Shown piece by piece: positions 32,068 through 44,829 of a stretch of 64,000 nt of DNA (position 1 is its first letter; each line of letters begins with the position of its first letter). Under the pieces are notes generated by a model. That model had not been told where the DNA came from and made no database searches. It saw nothing but the letters and a program-made list of their open reading frames with translations. Origin of the DNA: Takakia lepidozioides (taxonomy: Eukaryota > Streptophyta > Takakiopsida > Takakiales > Takakiaceae); NCBI GenBank assembly GCA_030704615.1, contig CM060734.1, forward strand, positions 39,632,042-39,696,041. The letters run 5' to 3'. The translations under genes were made by a program, and so were the position numbers.

Positions 32068-33344
32068 TTAAACAGCTGCAGCTGCAGGCGTGCCCTGCGT
32101 CTTTTCTGTTGTCCCCAAGCCTGTGCTGGATGTGTTACCAAAGCCTGGACCAAATTTGCCTCCCAGAATTCCAGCGTGCAGTGACAGCAAATAGAGGAGT
32201 TGGGTGAAGGCCAGGATGATTGTGAACGCTTCAACCACTTTCTGGGGTTCGTGCCAAGATCCACGACACCATGTTAGAAACATGCATTACTGAGATAGAA
32301 CTGTTAGATTTGGCTAAGGCCAACAAACTCGGCACAATAAGAGGAAACTCGTGATAATTTGGCATATTTTCATGCAAATCTCCCTGCATGCATGCAGAAC
32401 TCTGGCCTATGTTACTTCGCAAGGATTGACAGTGAAAGAAACCTGCCAAGTGCTGAACTTACCAGCCTCCTGGACCGCGGTCCGCCGATATGTATTTCCT
32501 TCGCCGCAAGCCTGCAATCAGCACACGGGCTAAGACTACAAGCAACAGACAAAACGAGCTCTACTCTCTTACTTAGACTCTCTTATAAAGACTGGCCCAT
32601 CAACGAAAATATAGTGAGTGCCCCGGTTTGTAATTGCATCACAAAGTGATCAGCAACTTACCCCATAGCAAGGAGGGTGAGGAGCCATGCAATCAAGGCA
32701 GCAGCAGCACTAGCTGCGAGGCTGTCAGTGCGCCACATACTGAGGTGATGAATTCCAGCCAAAGTCGAGGCCAGACCAACCACACTGGCTATCAAAGCGA
32801 TTGGCAGAAAGAAAAACGTGACTATGTTGAACCCTCCTGTAGAGACACAGTTCCATGCCATTGGTTACTGTTTAACGTCCATAACCATGCACGAATCAAT
32901 TGCTAGCACTGTTCTCACTGTGCACAGGAACAGTATCTTGCAGTCGCAACATATATATTATCCACAGTTTAGTACCTCAATCCTTAAAACATCTCAACTC
33001 TTCCTCCGAACATCACAGTCATCCGATTGTAAGACAAACAACTCAAACCGACCAAGCCTTCCGACTGGGAAAGATGTGCGAGCTCGTCATGTCTGGGGCC
33101 CGCCATCCCCCGCCATCTGAAAAGCCTAGTAGCTACAAGAACTCGGACTACTGGAACTTAAGAACCTGCAATTCTCACTTCGGGTCGTAAAGAAAAGCAT
33201 ACCCACAGGAGCCGCAGTTAAGCCCAGATTGTGATCAATATATCTGTTCAAAGCCCATCCAGCAATGGCGGCCGTAATGAGATATAAACAAAAATTCAAA
33301 GCTAGCAGCGGTGCTCCCAGCCCCCTTCCGATCCCCAAAGCCAT
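32068..33344 (-). CDS. PM19-like membrane protein, AWPM-19 family (4 exons)
   Basis: Exons on minus: 33203-33344, 32662-32836, 32463-32511, 32068-32241; all GT..AG, phases consistent, 179 residues. AWPM-19 proteins are small four-helix plasma-membrane proteins induced by ABA and dehydration and abundant in seeds, spores and desiccation-tolerant tissue; one rice member is reported as an ABA transporter. Seen: helix 1 APLLALNFCLYLITAAIAGW followed by ALNRYIDHN; helix 2 FFFLPIALIASVVGLAST; the family signature AGIHHLSMWRTDSLAASAA; helix 3 ALIAWLLTLLAMG; KEIHIGG with a basic patch; helix 4 EAFTIILAFTQLLYLLSLHAG; and an Ala/Thr/Gly-rich tail. The Cys usual in ACKEIHIG is Ala here. A dead second copy lies at 51.7-52.0 kb. 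Confidence 0.95.
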
Positions 33345-33819
33345 CTTCCCTGCAGTCCCACCCCCGCAGTCCCCTGCTACTCACTAGCGTCGCTCCACCA
33401 CTCTGCTCCACACCACTTGAGAACCCACCACGATCTCAGCCAAACAGAGAACCCAAAACCAGTCACGCAAAAACAGCAGCTCAACAAGGAGGACAATGAT
33501 GTCGATGCAGATACGACTTGTGGCTGCTGCAAAATACAGAGAAAGCTCTCAGAAGGGATCCAAACTCTGAAGCATGCATACAACTCGACAATCCCCACTA
33601 GCCAATGAACTCAGACGCTACAAAGAGAGGCAAAGAGACCTTCAAAGTCGAGAGAAAGGTCGCAGTGAGGAAGACCTTGCAGACCTGCGCCAAGAAGACC
33701 TTGCAAGAAACACAACAGTGTACTAGCCTGCATGCTCGCAACTGTTAACGGCTCTCCCCTACCGGCCTCGCCTAACCCTAGTTCACCTCCAACTCACCTC
33801 TCTAGTTCCATCCCCGGCC

Positions 33820-34433
33820 CACGTGGAGCCGATCTCCCCCCACGCACCCCATTCGCCCTCTCCATATTGACCCTTCCTCAACGCTGACGTGGTACTCTGC
33901 GATCACACGGCTATAAATACCGATCATCCACTCGATGTAATTCGCCAAGAACTTTGCCTCCTCCAACGGTCCTGTTTCATCCAACAAACCTCAAAGTGAG
34001 TTCTATTTTTGAATAAACGGGAAAAAGAAAAGAGGCGGCAGGGCCCACGTTCGTCATCCCGCCGGCGGGGACTACCTATTCCCGGAATATGCTATCGGAT
34101 CTTCTGGTTATGGGTGCGCCGGTACACGCGGCTAATTCCTACTGAGTCGAAAAAGTGGCTCAAAGCCACAAAAGGACGAATTTTAGCGATAAATGATGTT
34201 ATCCATCCACGTCGGGGATGGCATGAACATTTCATTCATCCGTTAGTTCTGCCGAGTTGAGTCGTGGTTTCAGGAAGCGACGAGTGACACGTGTGGTATG
34301 GAAGGGCGGTAGGCGCAGTGCGTAGGACATGCTAACCGCCAGACTGCTGCCACGTCACTGTTATCCCTCCTTGTTCTACTGCAGTTTACAGCGGAATGGT
34401 CGCGTACATATGTACTTGCGTAAGTTCCACGTG
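33820..34433. promoter_or_regulatory. ABRE/G-box motifs upstream of PM19 gene
   Basis: ACGT-core elements lie upstream of the PM19 start codon (33344): CACGTG at 33820-33825, ACGTGG at 33887-33892, CACGTG at 34288-34293, CACGTC at 34351-34356 and CACGTG at 34428-34433. ABA-response elements share this core and PM19 genes are ABA-inducible, so a role is plausible. A plus-strand TATAAATA at 33912-33919 shows that a divergent transcript could use some of them instead. Confidence 0.45.
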
Positions 34434-37400
34434 TTTGAACGACTTAAGTAATAAGGAATTACGTAAGATAACAATCTGGTCTTTAATACGCAGTAACAAC
34501 ATTTCATCAATGATATATCCTCAGAGCCTTTACCCTCCATTTTTATAAAATAAAATAAAATAAAAAAGATAAAATATATAGCCAGAAATTATGTGACTCA
34601 AATGGAAGTACAACCTTCCCGGATGTTATTCTTGTCAAAATATAAGTAATAAGATGGGTATAAACAACTTTTCAATGACATGAGGAATCATCCTGAATTT
34701 TCTTCATGTAATATGATGACATGACAATCTTTGGAATGGTACATCTTTTCTCTGTAAGATATAATGTCTGTGAACAACCTTCCTTAAGGTAAGTACGAGC
34801 CTTGTGCTTATGGCGGGGTTTTTGTGAAAGAGGTACTTCCTCCTCTCACTGTGAGCGGGTCACTCGGGTGTTACGTTTGTAAATATTTAAAGAAAAGTCA
34901 TAAGAATTTGGGGAATGTTTTGAGAACTTTGGAATGAAAAAGTGCAAAAAATGAAAAAACAAAAAACAAAAATGCAATATCCAACTGGAGCTACCTGCCA
35001 GCAGTGCAGGTCTATGTTGTTAGTAGAACAATCCAAAGCATCTAAATGATAGCACCATTCCATGTTCATACTACAAATGACCGCGAATTTGTTTGGCGAG
35101 AAATTTGACCAGGAGAATAAAGAGATGTTCTTGGAGCTTGATCACCATGACCCCGGAAGTGGGTTTGTATTCAATGACAAGACAAAGATTAAACAAGGTA
35201 AAGCCTAGCATGAAGCCCAACCCCCAAAGTCATGACAGGTCCAATTTTGTGACAAGCTCTTCTGCAACACCCCATCTGCTTCGAATTAAGAAAGCAGATT
35301 CAGTGTGTAACTGGTGGACTGGTGGTGCCAACTAGAAGAGCTTTCAAGCAAAAGTTGGCTTCTATTTACGGTGACATATCCTTGCCAATACCCCTCCCTT
35401 TTTTACCAATGTTACCACTGCAAGAAACATTTAGGTTTCACATCTCAAACTAAACATACAAACATTCTGTAAAACTGGAACTTAAAAAATAATGATGACC
35501 ATGCAGCGGGTGAGCGTGCATTGAGATGCTTGTTTCACACCTCAAATGCATCCCCATTATATTCTCACACATAGAGTAGCATCACCAAGTTATTTTCTCA
35601 GTGATGCAAAGCTTGTGATGCAACTGCCCACATGACTTGTCAATTCCACAGCTCTGGAAAGAGCAGAGGCCCAATCCATACATCAAGAACAAGAATCAAA
35701 AGTTTGATCTCATTGTAGAGCTTTAGAGCCATTCAACCCATACAATACAAGTGGGCAGCTGGCCAGGGCCTGTTACATTTCAGGATTAGGAGTTAACCGT
35801 GACATGTAAACAGCAGATCTGCAAATGTGGACAATCCGCATATGAAAGAAACTAAATACCCGTATTCCTGTCCTGTAACCCATCTCAGATGAAGAATCCC
35901 AAAAGGACATTCAGGAATGTATATTTTAGCATTCCCTCAGGACCTGCACAGCGTCACTCTGACCTCCGAACATCCAGGGGCCCAGTCTTTTAGCAGACCC
36001 ATCGAACTGATATACCTATTGAGCTTGTACTTGAACCGAGTAAAAAATTAACCAGTACTTAAACTCCACCTGCCTGCATATTTTGGTATTCTCCATGAAG
36101 GCAGACATTTGGAGGGAGGGAGTGAGAGCAAGAAAGGAAATGCAGCGAGTTGGTGGCCCATCCATCTGAGCAGACAAAAACAGTGAACAAAGACTGAGAA
36201 TACAAAAGGAATATCCATGGCTCTGGATATCCGCACAGTTTTCCTGCCTTCCTATGTCAAAAGCTTCCTCCCACTTGAGAGAGACTGTGAGAGCCCTGTC
36301 CTGGAGCTCTTCTTAGTTTGTCCCCTTAGAGGGATTGGACATTCATTCCCCAACCTTTTCTATCTAAAAAACTGAAAAAAATCCTCCCACTTGTACTTGT
36401 GTATGTCTCAAGATACTAATAGACAGCAGCCTTCAACTTATTTGGAAAATGTCCACTGCGTCTGTGTAGGGGAGAGAGGGGGTGGCACTGTAGCCTGCTC
36501 ATTTGAACAGACAAAACGATGCATGAAGCTCAAAGACTCCAGAGGTAAATCAACAGGTCAATGCACCATTTTCATGCCTCTCTATGTCAAAGGCTTTCCC
36601 CATGAATGAGAGCAGAAGAGAAAGATTTGATGTACGCACCGGTGTACTGTTTCGTTGTTACCGTGTCATAGCCTTGCCACCATTGTGCCAACCTCTACAT
36701 TGAGCCTCCTAATGCTGATGCCGCACTAAGCTAAAGGAACTAAAGAAGCTCCAAAATTTTCTCTCGAGTGGCGTGGTGGAAAGATATTTAGGATGACGGT
36801 TGCACTATCCAGTCACCCTCTCAGAACCACGCTGCAATCACCCATGTATAGCACACCAGCACCATGTGAGTTTCTGCAGCAGGACTATATTTACGAGACG
36901 ATTGTGTGGTTCAGCATGTTGTGCCTAACTCATCAAGCAAATAATCTTACAGTCTAGAAAGATGTATACATTAGCTCCAACACTTGGCAGTGTTATAATG
37001 GCACTATGCATGAAGTGGATGTGGCAGAGAGCCAAATCTGACTTCACCACCCTGGCAACCTCACAGAAACCCCACTTTAGCCAAATCGCTTGTCTGCTTG
37101 ATCGACCAGTTACAAGCATAGCTAATAAATGACTGGAAAAGACTGGACACCTAGTGCTTCTGGATTCTGTGATAGCTATAGAGAAATAGCTTGACCATGA
37201 GGACTGACCAAGTTTCTGTATTTTGGGGTGATACGGCTTTGCAGTTTACATGCCTCATGGCCAGGCATTAGCCTTATATCGACAATTCTGTGTGACCTGC
37301 AGCAAACATTAAGAGCGATAATGTACATTAACCTGGCATTGCTCCAGGCTTGTACGAGAAAATTCAGCAATTTTGGCACTGGCTGCTCGCCCTCGTTCAA

Positions 37401-37533
37401 GACATGTCAAGTACTCGTCCACTGCCCTCCATCCACATCAAACCCATGAAACACACATCAATTTCCACGTACTACATGGCCATGAACTAGCCACATATAG
37501 GTGACAAGACTCAGATAGATGGCTCAATGTTGC
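34434..37533. other. Intergenic, no gene recognised
   Basis: About 3.1 kb without a supportable gene. One exon-like plus-strand frame at 35062-35208 (contains FGEKFDQENKEMFLELD, then a possible GT donor at about 35197) is the only piece that looks protein-like; no partner exons were found. An A/T-rich simple repeat lies near 34545-34575. Confidence 0.35.
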
Positions 37534-40500
37534 TCAAGTCAGTCGGCACTTCCACGGTTTGGAAAAAACACAAAATACAGTTGCTAGCAGTTTCTGCTGT
37601 TTCCCAAGCTTCTCCGTAAAGCTGTAGAATATGCATCCGTTGCTGGGTAAACATTCCAAAAATTCAAATACTTTGATGCTAGATCTGTGAAGATTTGTGG
37701 GATCTTTACATACCTCCAAGATTGAATATCTCAAATACTTCACTACAGTGGGAACCTCCCTAAAACAACAGCAGCAACAACATCATGAACAACAACCGAG
37801 AAAACTGAAAGCGAGGAATCAATATGTCTAGAACGGAGAGCAAAGTGAAGTACCAGACATGGCCCCATGCGTGACACATGTGATGATACCATGCTGGGCT
37901 GGTTCATCGTCCACAATCAAGGGAACATCAGATACTGCCGACAATGGGCGATTTGGGAACACCAGGAAAACATGTGCCCTACCTGTCTGTCACCACAGTC
38001 GCTCCGGTCAATACTTGTGGACTATATCTACTTTTCCACAGACAACAAACATTTAGCCTGGTGGTAAGGGCACAAGCCGCCTCACTAGTGGTTGTGGGCC
38101 CAAAACCACATGCCAAAACCAAATGCCATAAAAGTGTCCACCTTCCCACTGGAAGGCAGTAGCCCTTTGGGGTCAAGTGGCACCATAAGTTACACTCGCT
38201 TTGGCAATGCGCACATTAATGTACCTTTCCACATTTTCCATGTCTGGGCTCAGATTCTGCATTAAACGCAAGAAAGTTCCCATCATCTACAAAAATCAAC
38301 ATCACTTCCTAAAATGTTGTCTCTACTCATATTTTTCGGTCAGTCACATGAACAGAATGAACTCTCAAAAGCCTTTAACCAGATTGTGGAGATTAGGGAT
38401 CTGAATTGAAGCTGACTGTTTCTAGGACCCTCCTAATGCCAACATGAGACCTCTTTAAAATCTGAGGGTTCTGTAAGTTGCAGTCAGACGCTAACTTCAT
38501 TCCTTGAAAAGAACTTCGAGTTGCGGCTCTAAAGTAAGCATGACATCCTCCTTGCATCTTCCATTCGTTGAAGGTGTAGACAAGAGAAGTGGCTTAACCT
38601 GCATATCTGAAGGAAGAATGACTCTCACAAGGTTTCCAACTACCCAATGCATTGATCTACTTTTGAGACCTTTGCAATAAGCTAGTTTGTTGTCATTTAG
38701 TGCTTCAGTCTCTTGTTGCAAATGGATAATAACATTGTTTGTGGCTCCGGCTGGGATGGGAGCAGGTGAGGCTTCACCTTTGCCTTGACGGTAGCTGGTG
38801 TCTATTGCTTTTCTTCCCTCAAACTTTGTGCACGAGGTCTGGTGTTTAGAATGTCATAACCTCATGCAGGTTGAAACACTCTGAGCTATGATGTCAATAT
38901 CTAGGATAGCTATGAAATACATATATTCAGTGGCATAGGCTCTCGCTCTGATAGTCGTCTATAAAGTCTTCACAATCACGCTGGTACTCAAACTTCTCTG
39001 GCAATTGGAACGAGAAGTGACTTAGTTTCTAATGCCAACCCACCCACCTGAATGAGAAGTAAGCCAAAGATAACAAAGAGACTACAGAATATGATGGGGC
39101 CTTTTCATAAGCAAAATTCTGTCCTGAAAGGACAAGCAGTAACCTGTTTCTCTCTCTCTCTCTTTTACAAGGGTTCTGCTCAAACTGGGCGCGGAGTCGT
39201 GGCCACAAGGCTACGGCAAACAACGTCTTATGAGTACATTCTCTTTTACAAGGGCCAAACCTCATACCCCACTTCCAAGACACAACACCACAGCCTTGTT
39301 TACAAATGTGCATAAGAGTGCTCTGCACAGCTTGATTTTCCACCGGAAACAATTTTTCATGGGAGGACATGACAAATCACCTTTAGTGTCACTTTCAAAA
39401 GAACAGGTTTCTCAGTTTCCATTTTGAAAAGACAGAAGTTATTGAATACCTACTACACAAAAAATTCCCCACCACCAAGCACCAACCAACAAGGCATGGA
39501 AAGGAATCACAAGCCGTGTCGCCCAGAACAGCAAATACTCACTTGTTCCTCTGATTTTGTGGGATCCAAGAAGACCTCCCCATCGGAAGTAATCCCGCAG
39601 CTAACTGCAGCTGATTCATAAGAAAATACAGGACAAACCACATTCACAACTACATCCCAGACAAGAATAAATACCCTCACGACTGTAGAATGTACAGTAG
39701 AACCAAACTAACTGTCAGAAAAAAAGAACATCTGACAGCAAAATAAACAAATAAAAAATGGGTAAAACAGGGAAAAGAAGATAAACACACTCCACATGGT
39801 CATGTATGAAGGAGTGCAAACAGTCAGCACATATTAAAAAGTTTCGTCCATGGAACTAACGCACGGCCCAAAATCTCAACCCTATCTCCCTCCCGCATTC
39901 AAATTATGGATCAACTAAGTTATACACTGATACGTCGAGAAATTGACTTTGACGCATACAATGTGTCACAATCAGGAGTTCTATGGTGTACACAACCCAT
40001 ACCATATATTCAGGAACCTTGTGGATATTCAATGCATTCTGAAAGTGTGTTGACCACTGCTGGCCAGATGAGGTCAAAGCTAGATGTGTTTGAAGAATCT
40101 GCTATAATGCATGATAGTTCTCTGTCAGATTGCTTCAAACACATTAACAATGAATCCAGTGGTTTGCAGGACACAGAACGTGTCAGTTCTATCTGTGGGG
40201 GAGGCATACAACACATGAAACCAAATGTTGACTCACCAAGAAGACCCCTGAGAGGGATGCCTGCATCTACCAATGCAGCACACACTGCATTCATTGCACA
40301 TGCCAACAGCTGAATTCACTTTGTCAAGGAGGATCTCTTTTTTCTTTTTCCTTCCAGACCTCCACTTCCCACTCAACGGCACTGGGGTGTGACCAACTGG
40401 AGCAAATGGGACATCATTGGATACAGAAGGGCTCATGACAATGCCAGACCAAGCTTGTAATCCAAGAAAGGTTGTATGAAAACCTCAGCAGGCTACAAGG

Positions 40501-42266
40501 CTAAAGGCATTACGTATACCACATTCATAGTAAATTGCACCAGCTATTCACAAGGTACATAAGTATCTCCAAATATGCGAAAACACATAGCATTATGAAA
40601 TGAGATTACTCTAGGGAAGGATACAGCTCCATCATCATTGATTACCTGCAAACAACTGCAAACTGGAGTCAGGACATAAAAGGAAACACTCTTCATGATT
40701 TAGTGAGGATCAGCATGAATAGATGCTGAAACCAAGCTGCCCCACGCCAAGAGTAAGGGCGGCTTCACTTCAATTCACACAAACTGGCATTTCACTGTGG
40801 GGTTGTCATTAGTGCTTTCCTTTGAGAGCCCTTATGTGAAGCCTACAACGCTCAATTCCAAACTTTGACACATGAATTATTGTCATTCCAATCTGGTTCC
40901 AATTGGAGTGTAGTGTAAAGTGTTCCTCAGCTGCTTTGACACTGATTGCAGGCCAAACCTAATGCACGGTAACAGGGGAACCTAAGAACATACAGTAAAA
41001 CCCAACGAACAAGTTTCGGAAGAAAGGGGGCCTGTTTGCTAATTTAATCCATGCCAAGTCACAGAGCCTCAAACTCACTCAAGCATTCTTTCATCGTCAG
41101 CCAGTAGACAGCTCAAACTACCACTTTAAAGATAACTATGGAAAAGTACAGATAATAGCATCAGAGCCCACATTTCTCTTCCAGCCATTCAGTTAGCAAC
41201 CAGGATATGACAATGACCTGAACGATAACCGAAATACCCATGTTCGGATGCAAAGCTGCCAAGATTATGTATTCAAGCGACCTTCTTACAATGATCTCTG
41301 CCTCTTTGTCAGCATTGCCTGCAAATCCAAAGCAAATTTCCATTGAGTGCAGGCTCCTATTGGATTTGCCTCTGCTTCTTGCATGTTCTTGCTTCCTTTC
41401 ACTCTCCATATCAGTCAACTTACCTCTCTTGAAATGAATAAAAAATAGGTGGAAGCTTATAAAGCCAGACTGGAATGAAAAGGGGGCAACAGGACGATCC
41501 GAATGTCATACCTTAATCTGCAATTTGAACCCAGTAAGAGGACTAACAAATTGAGAGTAGTTTTAGTCAGACCATAATTTGCATACAGTACACAGAGGCG
41601 ATTGACCAGACAAGATGCAGAGTTCATGTCTCCCTCTCTCAGCCCCAAATTGGAATTGAGGAAAGAGAGAAGGACAAACCGGAAATGCCACTCTTAGGCT
41701 TCCAAATGACTTCAATGGTTGCATGCTCCGCATTCTCCTTCTTCCCTGCCACCGACTTGGGCCCATACACTGCTGCTATGACCCTCGTATTCTCTGTAGG
41801 GCAAGGGCGTTGTTCCCCACGGAAATTCCAAAGGCATTATGACACAAACAAGTCCAAAACCCTAAAATCATGACATTGCTAAAAACTCGAACCGCACATT
41901 GTTCGAAATTCGTAAACGAAACCAGGCCGGGGACGTTGCAAGGTCACACGTGATTATGTAACGGTATGCACTACCAATCGGCCAAGCCATAACCTCGACC
42001 AATCCATGCCCCACCACAACAGAAAGACTCCAATCACACACGCTTTTTCAACTTCAACCTTCCTCATCCTCCTACTTCAACTGACAGATGAATCCTCTAC
42101 ACAACACAAGAACAACGCAAAATTGGACGAAAAACTGGAGAATCATACCTTGAACCCATTGAGCCGAACCGTGGGCCCTGACAAGCAGGCCTCTTGTGCA
42201 CACCAGCGGCCGTAGCTGGTTTGCTGTGCGGCCATCGGGCCTGGATGGCAGAGCTCCACCCGCCAT
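37534..42266 (-). CDS. RRP46: Exosome complex subunit RRP46, RNase PH-like (8 exons)
   Basis: Exons on minus: 42149-42266, 41680-41793, 41218-41318, 40625-40645, 40237-40309, 39539-39610, 37854-37982, 37534-37742; 278 residues. RRP46 is one of six RNase PH-like ring proteins of the RNA exosome (nucleus and cytoplasm, 3'-5' RNA processing). Seen: RPDGRTANQLRPL at the start, HGSAQW, AAVYGPKS, IEVIWKPKSG, LHPNMGISVIVQVINDDGA, MNAVCAALVDAGIPL, VFLDPT, FLVFPN and EHGIIT-like QHGIITCVTHGAMS, all in the order of the plant protein. Exon 4 is only 21 nt (VINDDGA). The exon 6 donor is uncertain: the strong GTGAGT at 39542 breaks phase with exon 7, so the donor four bases further was chosen. The C-terminus after SSIKVFEFL is longer than the ~240-residue plant protein I recall. 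Intron 6 holds a SINE-like repeat and a LINE tail. Confidence 0.88.
38050..38190 (+). repeat. SINE-like repeat, copy A (in RRP46 intron)
   Basis: Begins TTAGCCTGGTGGTAAGG (A-box-like), has a decayed B-box region GTGGTTGTGGGCCCAA, and ends GGCAGTAGCCCTTTGGGGTC. Copies B (43061) and C (43915) share the same order of blocks. Confidence 0.65.
39173..39246 (+). repeat. LINE-family 3' tail, in RRP46 intron
   Basis: The ~75-bp block with AACTGGGCGCGG, GGCCACAAGGCTACGGCAAAC and CTTATGAGTACATTCTC recurs at 56991, 58950 and 60635. It is preceded by a short (TC)n run, as at 58650. Confidence 0.75.
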
Positions 42267-43054
42267 CGCCACTCCCCTTCTTCTTCTCACGAGCTCTGGA
42301 ACCCTAACGTGGCCCTAATTCCAGAAACGGGTCGCCCGACTTTCCAAACACCTTGCAACCCGCCATTGTGGCGGGTCGCTACCCCGTCAACAATCTCAAC
42401 AATATCGAGAAAAAGAGCTTGACTCGGTCATAAAACCCTTATTATGCAATCGGTGATGGCCGCCGGGCGGACCCGGCGATCGGCGGCGCAGGTAGCAGGT
42501 CAACCCGTCTACCATATCAAACGTAACCGGAGGGCGGGAAGTATTCCTGACGCTATCAAAGCCGTAAGGCTTGCCACGTAGTGCGACGTCGCAAAACTCC
42601 CTTAACAAGTCAAGGGGCAGACCCTGTGAAACGCTGGGTGGCAGGTGGAATCGCACACCACAAAGTCTCCGGCCGTTTCAGGTACCGAGGTCTTTGCCCG
42701 GCACAAACCCAGAGAGCCCGGACTTTCGACGCCGCAAAGACCTGTGTACCGTCGATGATATTGCATCCAACACACCAGAATGCGCTCTACAGGTCAACAC
42801 AGACGGTGGAGGTCGTGGGTTCCAGTCCGCTGGATGCACACTCCAACCCCTAGGTGGTGGGCTCCCACTGGACCGGTCATAAAGTCGCTCTAAAATACAC
42901 TGGGAATATGGGAGTCGTTGGGGCCTTGGGATTGGCTGTAGACTGTAAACAGCCTGTAGGAAAGTCTACTTGAAAAGCCGGGGAAGCTGGGCAAATGATT
43001 CTGTCTACAAATAGAATTTCAGAATTCCTAGATTTAATATTTACTACGCCCAAT
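42267..43054. other. RRP46 upstream region and repeat-like DNA
   Basis: Contains the promoter of the RRP46 gene. From about 42440 on the sequence is GC-richer and holds GTCGTGGGTTCCAGTCCGC near 42808, a B-box-like word, suggesting another SINE-type repeat. Overlapping frames on both strands have no known domain. Confidence 0.4.
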
Positions 43055-43160
43055 AAATGTCTTGGCGGCCAACCAAGGATTGGCATGGAAGTGGTTGTGG
43101 GTTCAATCCACCGATTTGTGTCACCAACGTGCTACTGGAAGGCAGTAGCCCCTGGATTCC
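43055..43160 (+). repeat. SINE-like repeat, copy B
   Basis: Holds CTTGGCGGCCAACCAAGG, then GTGGTTGTGGGTTCAATCCA with a good B box (GGTTCAATCC), and ends in GGCAGTAGCCC. Same family as 38050 and 43915. Confidence 0.7.
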
Positions 43161-43914
43161 AGCCACCTTACCCATTTACGTATATTTGGTTTGTTGGCGC
43201 GGGCAGGTGAAATTTTCGACCGGAGTTTCGCTCAAATCCTGGTAAGCTTTGGGGCAGGATTTCCGGTCATCCTAAAATTGGAACGGAGGGTGAGACCCCA
43301 CCATTCATACATCCAGTGATTCAGTTAATGGCGCGGTACAAAGGACCATGCAGCAGTCTCGAGTGCGGATCTAACAGATTCTGTTGGGTCCCACAGCAGT
43401 ATAAAAATGGGGCAATCATTTTTAATGCGGGCTGCGGGCTGCAGACCAGGTACTGTACTCTCGCAAATAAAGGCATCAAAGTACCACGTCTAAATTCGAT
43501 GTCCTTCGCTGCAGGATGACATTCATCCATTGTCATTCCGCATGTGCTTGGACGGATAAACTATAAACAAAAGAATTTGTTTTTACAGAAATTTCATCAT
43601 CATGCCATGATGGTTCTCCAATAAGTATTATTGTTAAGTTTTACCGTCTTTTTCTGCAAACGGGACGGGCCCAAATATTATACCATTTTTTGTTTTTTTT
43701 TGTTTTTTTTAAGAGGAAACCTGGGAGCGACTGCTCACAATTCAGGCCCTTGAGAATGACGCTGACCTTTAGAGTTCCCCATGGCTTGGGCAACAGGGGA
43801 TTAAGGAAACCGGCATTTCAGAATTTCGGACCCGAATTGGATCTCTAAAGCGGACCCAACTAATAATAACAATAATAATATGCAAGACATGACTCCTCCC
43901 CACAAGGAAGCGTA

Positions 43915-44058
43915 AATTATGGTGTATCTTGACCGCAAAGGGCTACTGCCTTTTGGGAGGATGGTTGACACTAGACACCATTGTAACACCAACCGTGGGA
44001 TTGAACCCACAACCACTTCCGAGGCGGTATGTGGATTACCGCTACACCTTGGTTGTTC
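43915..44058 (-). repeat. SINE-like repeat, copy C, minus strand
   Basis: On the minus strand: CAACCAAGGTGTAGCGGTAA (A-box region), then GTGGGTTCAATCCCAC (B box GGTTCAATCCC in a perfect stem), and GGCAGTAGCCCTTTGCGGTC. It is the best preserved of the three copies and shows the tRNA ancestry of the head. Confidence 0.75.
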
Positions 44059-44744
44059 AACTACATTTTAATAGTTGAACAATTACATAGTTACCGCCTC
44101 GTTTGTTCAACTATTGCGGTTGTTCAATATGTCCGTTTTCAAATTTTTTGGGAGTGAAGCATGAGTATTGTGATAGTCCTGAAATGCAGAGAACCAAAAT
44201 TAAATTTGCAACAAAGTTGTAAAGTTTTTCCCTTTCTTTTTTTCTTTTAAAAAAAAAAGTTTAGCTAATTTCCATCAATTGTTAGAGCCTGGTTTTTTTT
44301 TTTTTCCAAATAGTTGTTGATAGGTGTTTTGACAAGTAAGTAGTAAATGCATATATGTTAAGATCTTAACCTCTCTAAAACAATTACCCCAGGCAAAATA
44401 TGACAATTTTAAGAAAAAAAAATTGCCATGGTGGATGAGGATGTACTGACATACATCCGATATCACATTTCGTCCTCACATCATTAATGAGCCATGTTGA
44501 GGTGGGCTGTCGCATTTAATGTGGAGAATACTATTCTATTGTGGGGTCAATCGCAGAGCAAATCGTGTTTGGGACCCACACACAAATAGAGTGGGAGGAT
44601 ATAAAAATAGAGCAAGCCAGTAATGGGCACATGGCTCTGCACAAACTTGGTTGAATATCGAGCCAAGGGCCCTTCCGTTTCTCAGCATTCAATTCATTTC
44701 TTCTCTACTTACTTCCCCCGGGCCCACTCTCAAATATTTTACAC

Positions 44745-44815
44745 AACAGAGCTGTGGCCCGGTGGTAAGCCACTCCAGTATTGGCCCGAGGGTCTGGGGT
44801 TCAAATCCCTGTCAC
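44745..44815 (+). repeat. tRNA-like sequence (second SINE-type head)
   Basis: TGGCCCGGTGGTAAGCCAC matches the A-box region of a tRNA and GGGGTTCAAATCCCTG, about 40 bp on, is a perfect B box in a short stem. It differs from the 43-kb family. No 3' CCA or clean acceptor stem is visible, so a SINE head or tRNA pseudogene is more likely than a working tRNA. Confidence 0.6.
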
Positions 44816-44829
44816 CTGTCTCTCTGCCT

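Noticed and set aside
33417-34260. Plus-strand frames downstream of TATAAATA as a protein gene
   Set aside because: The 63- and 83-codon frames have no recognised domain; the TATA-like word alone is not enough.
42396-42882. Overlapping 86- and 103-codon frames as a gene
   Set aside because: They lie on opposite strands in repeat-like DNA without a known domain or splice structure.
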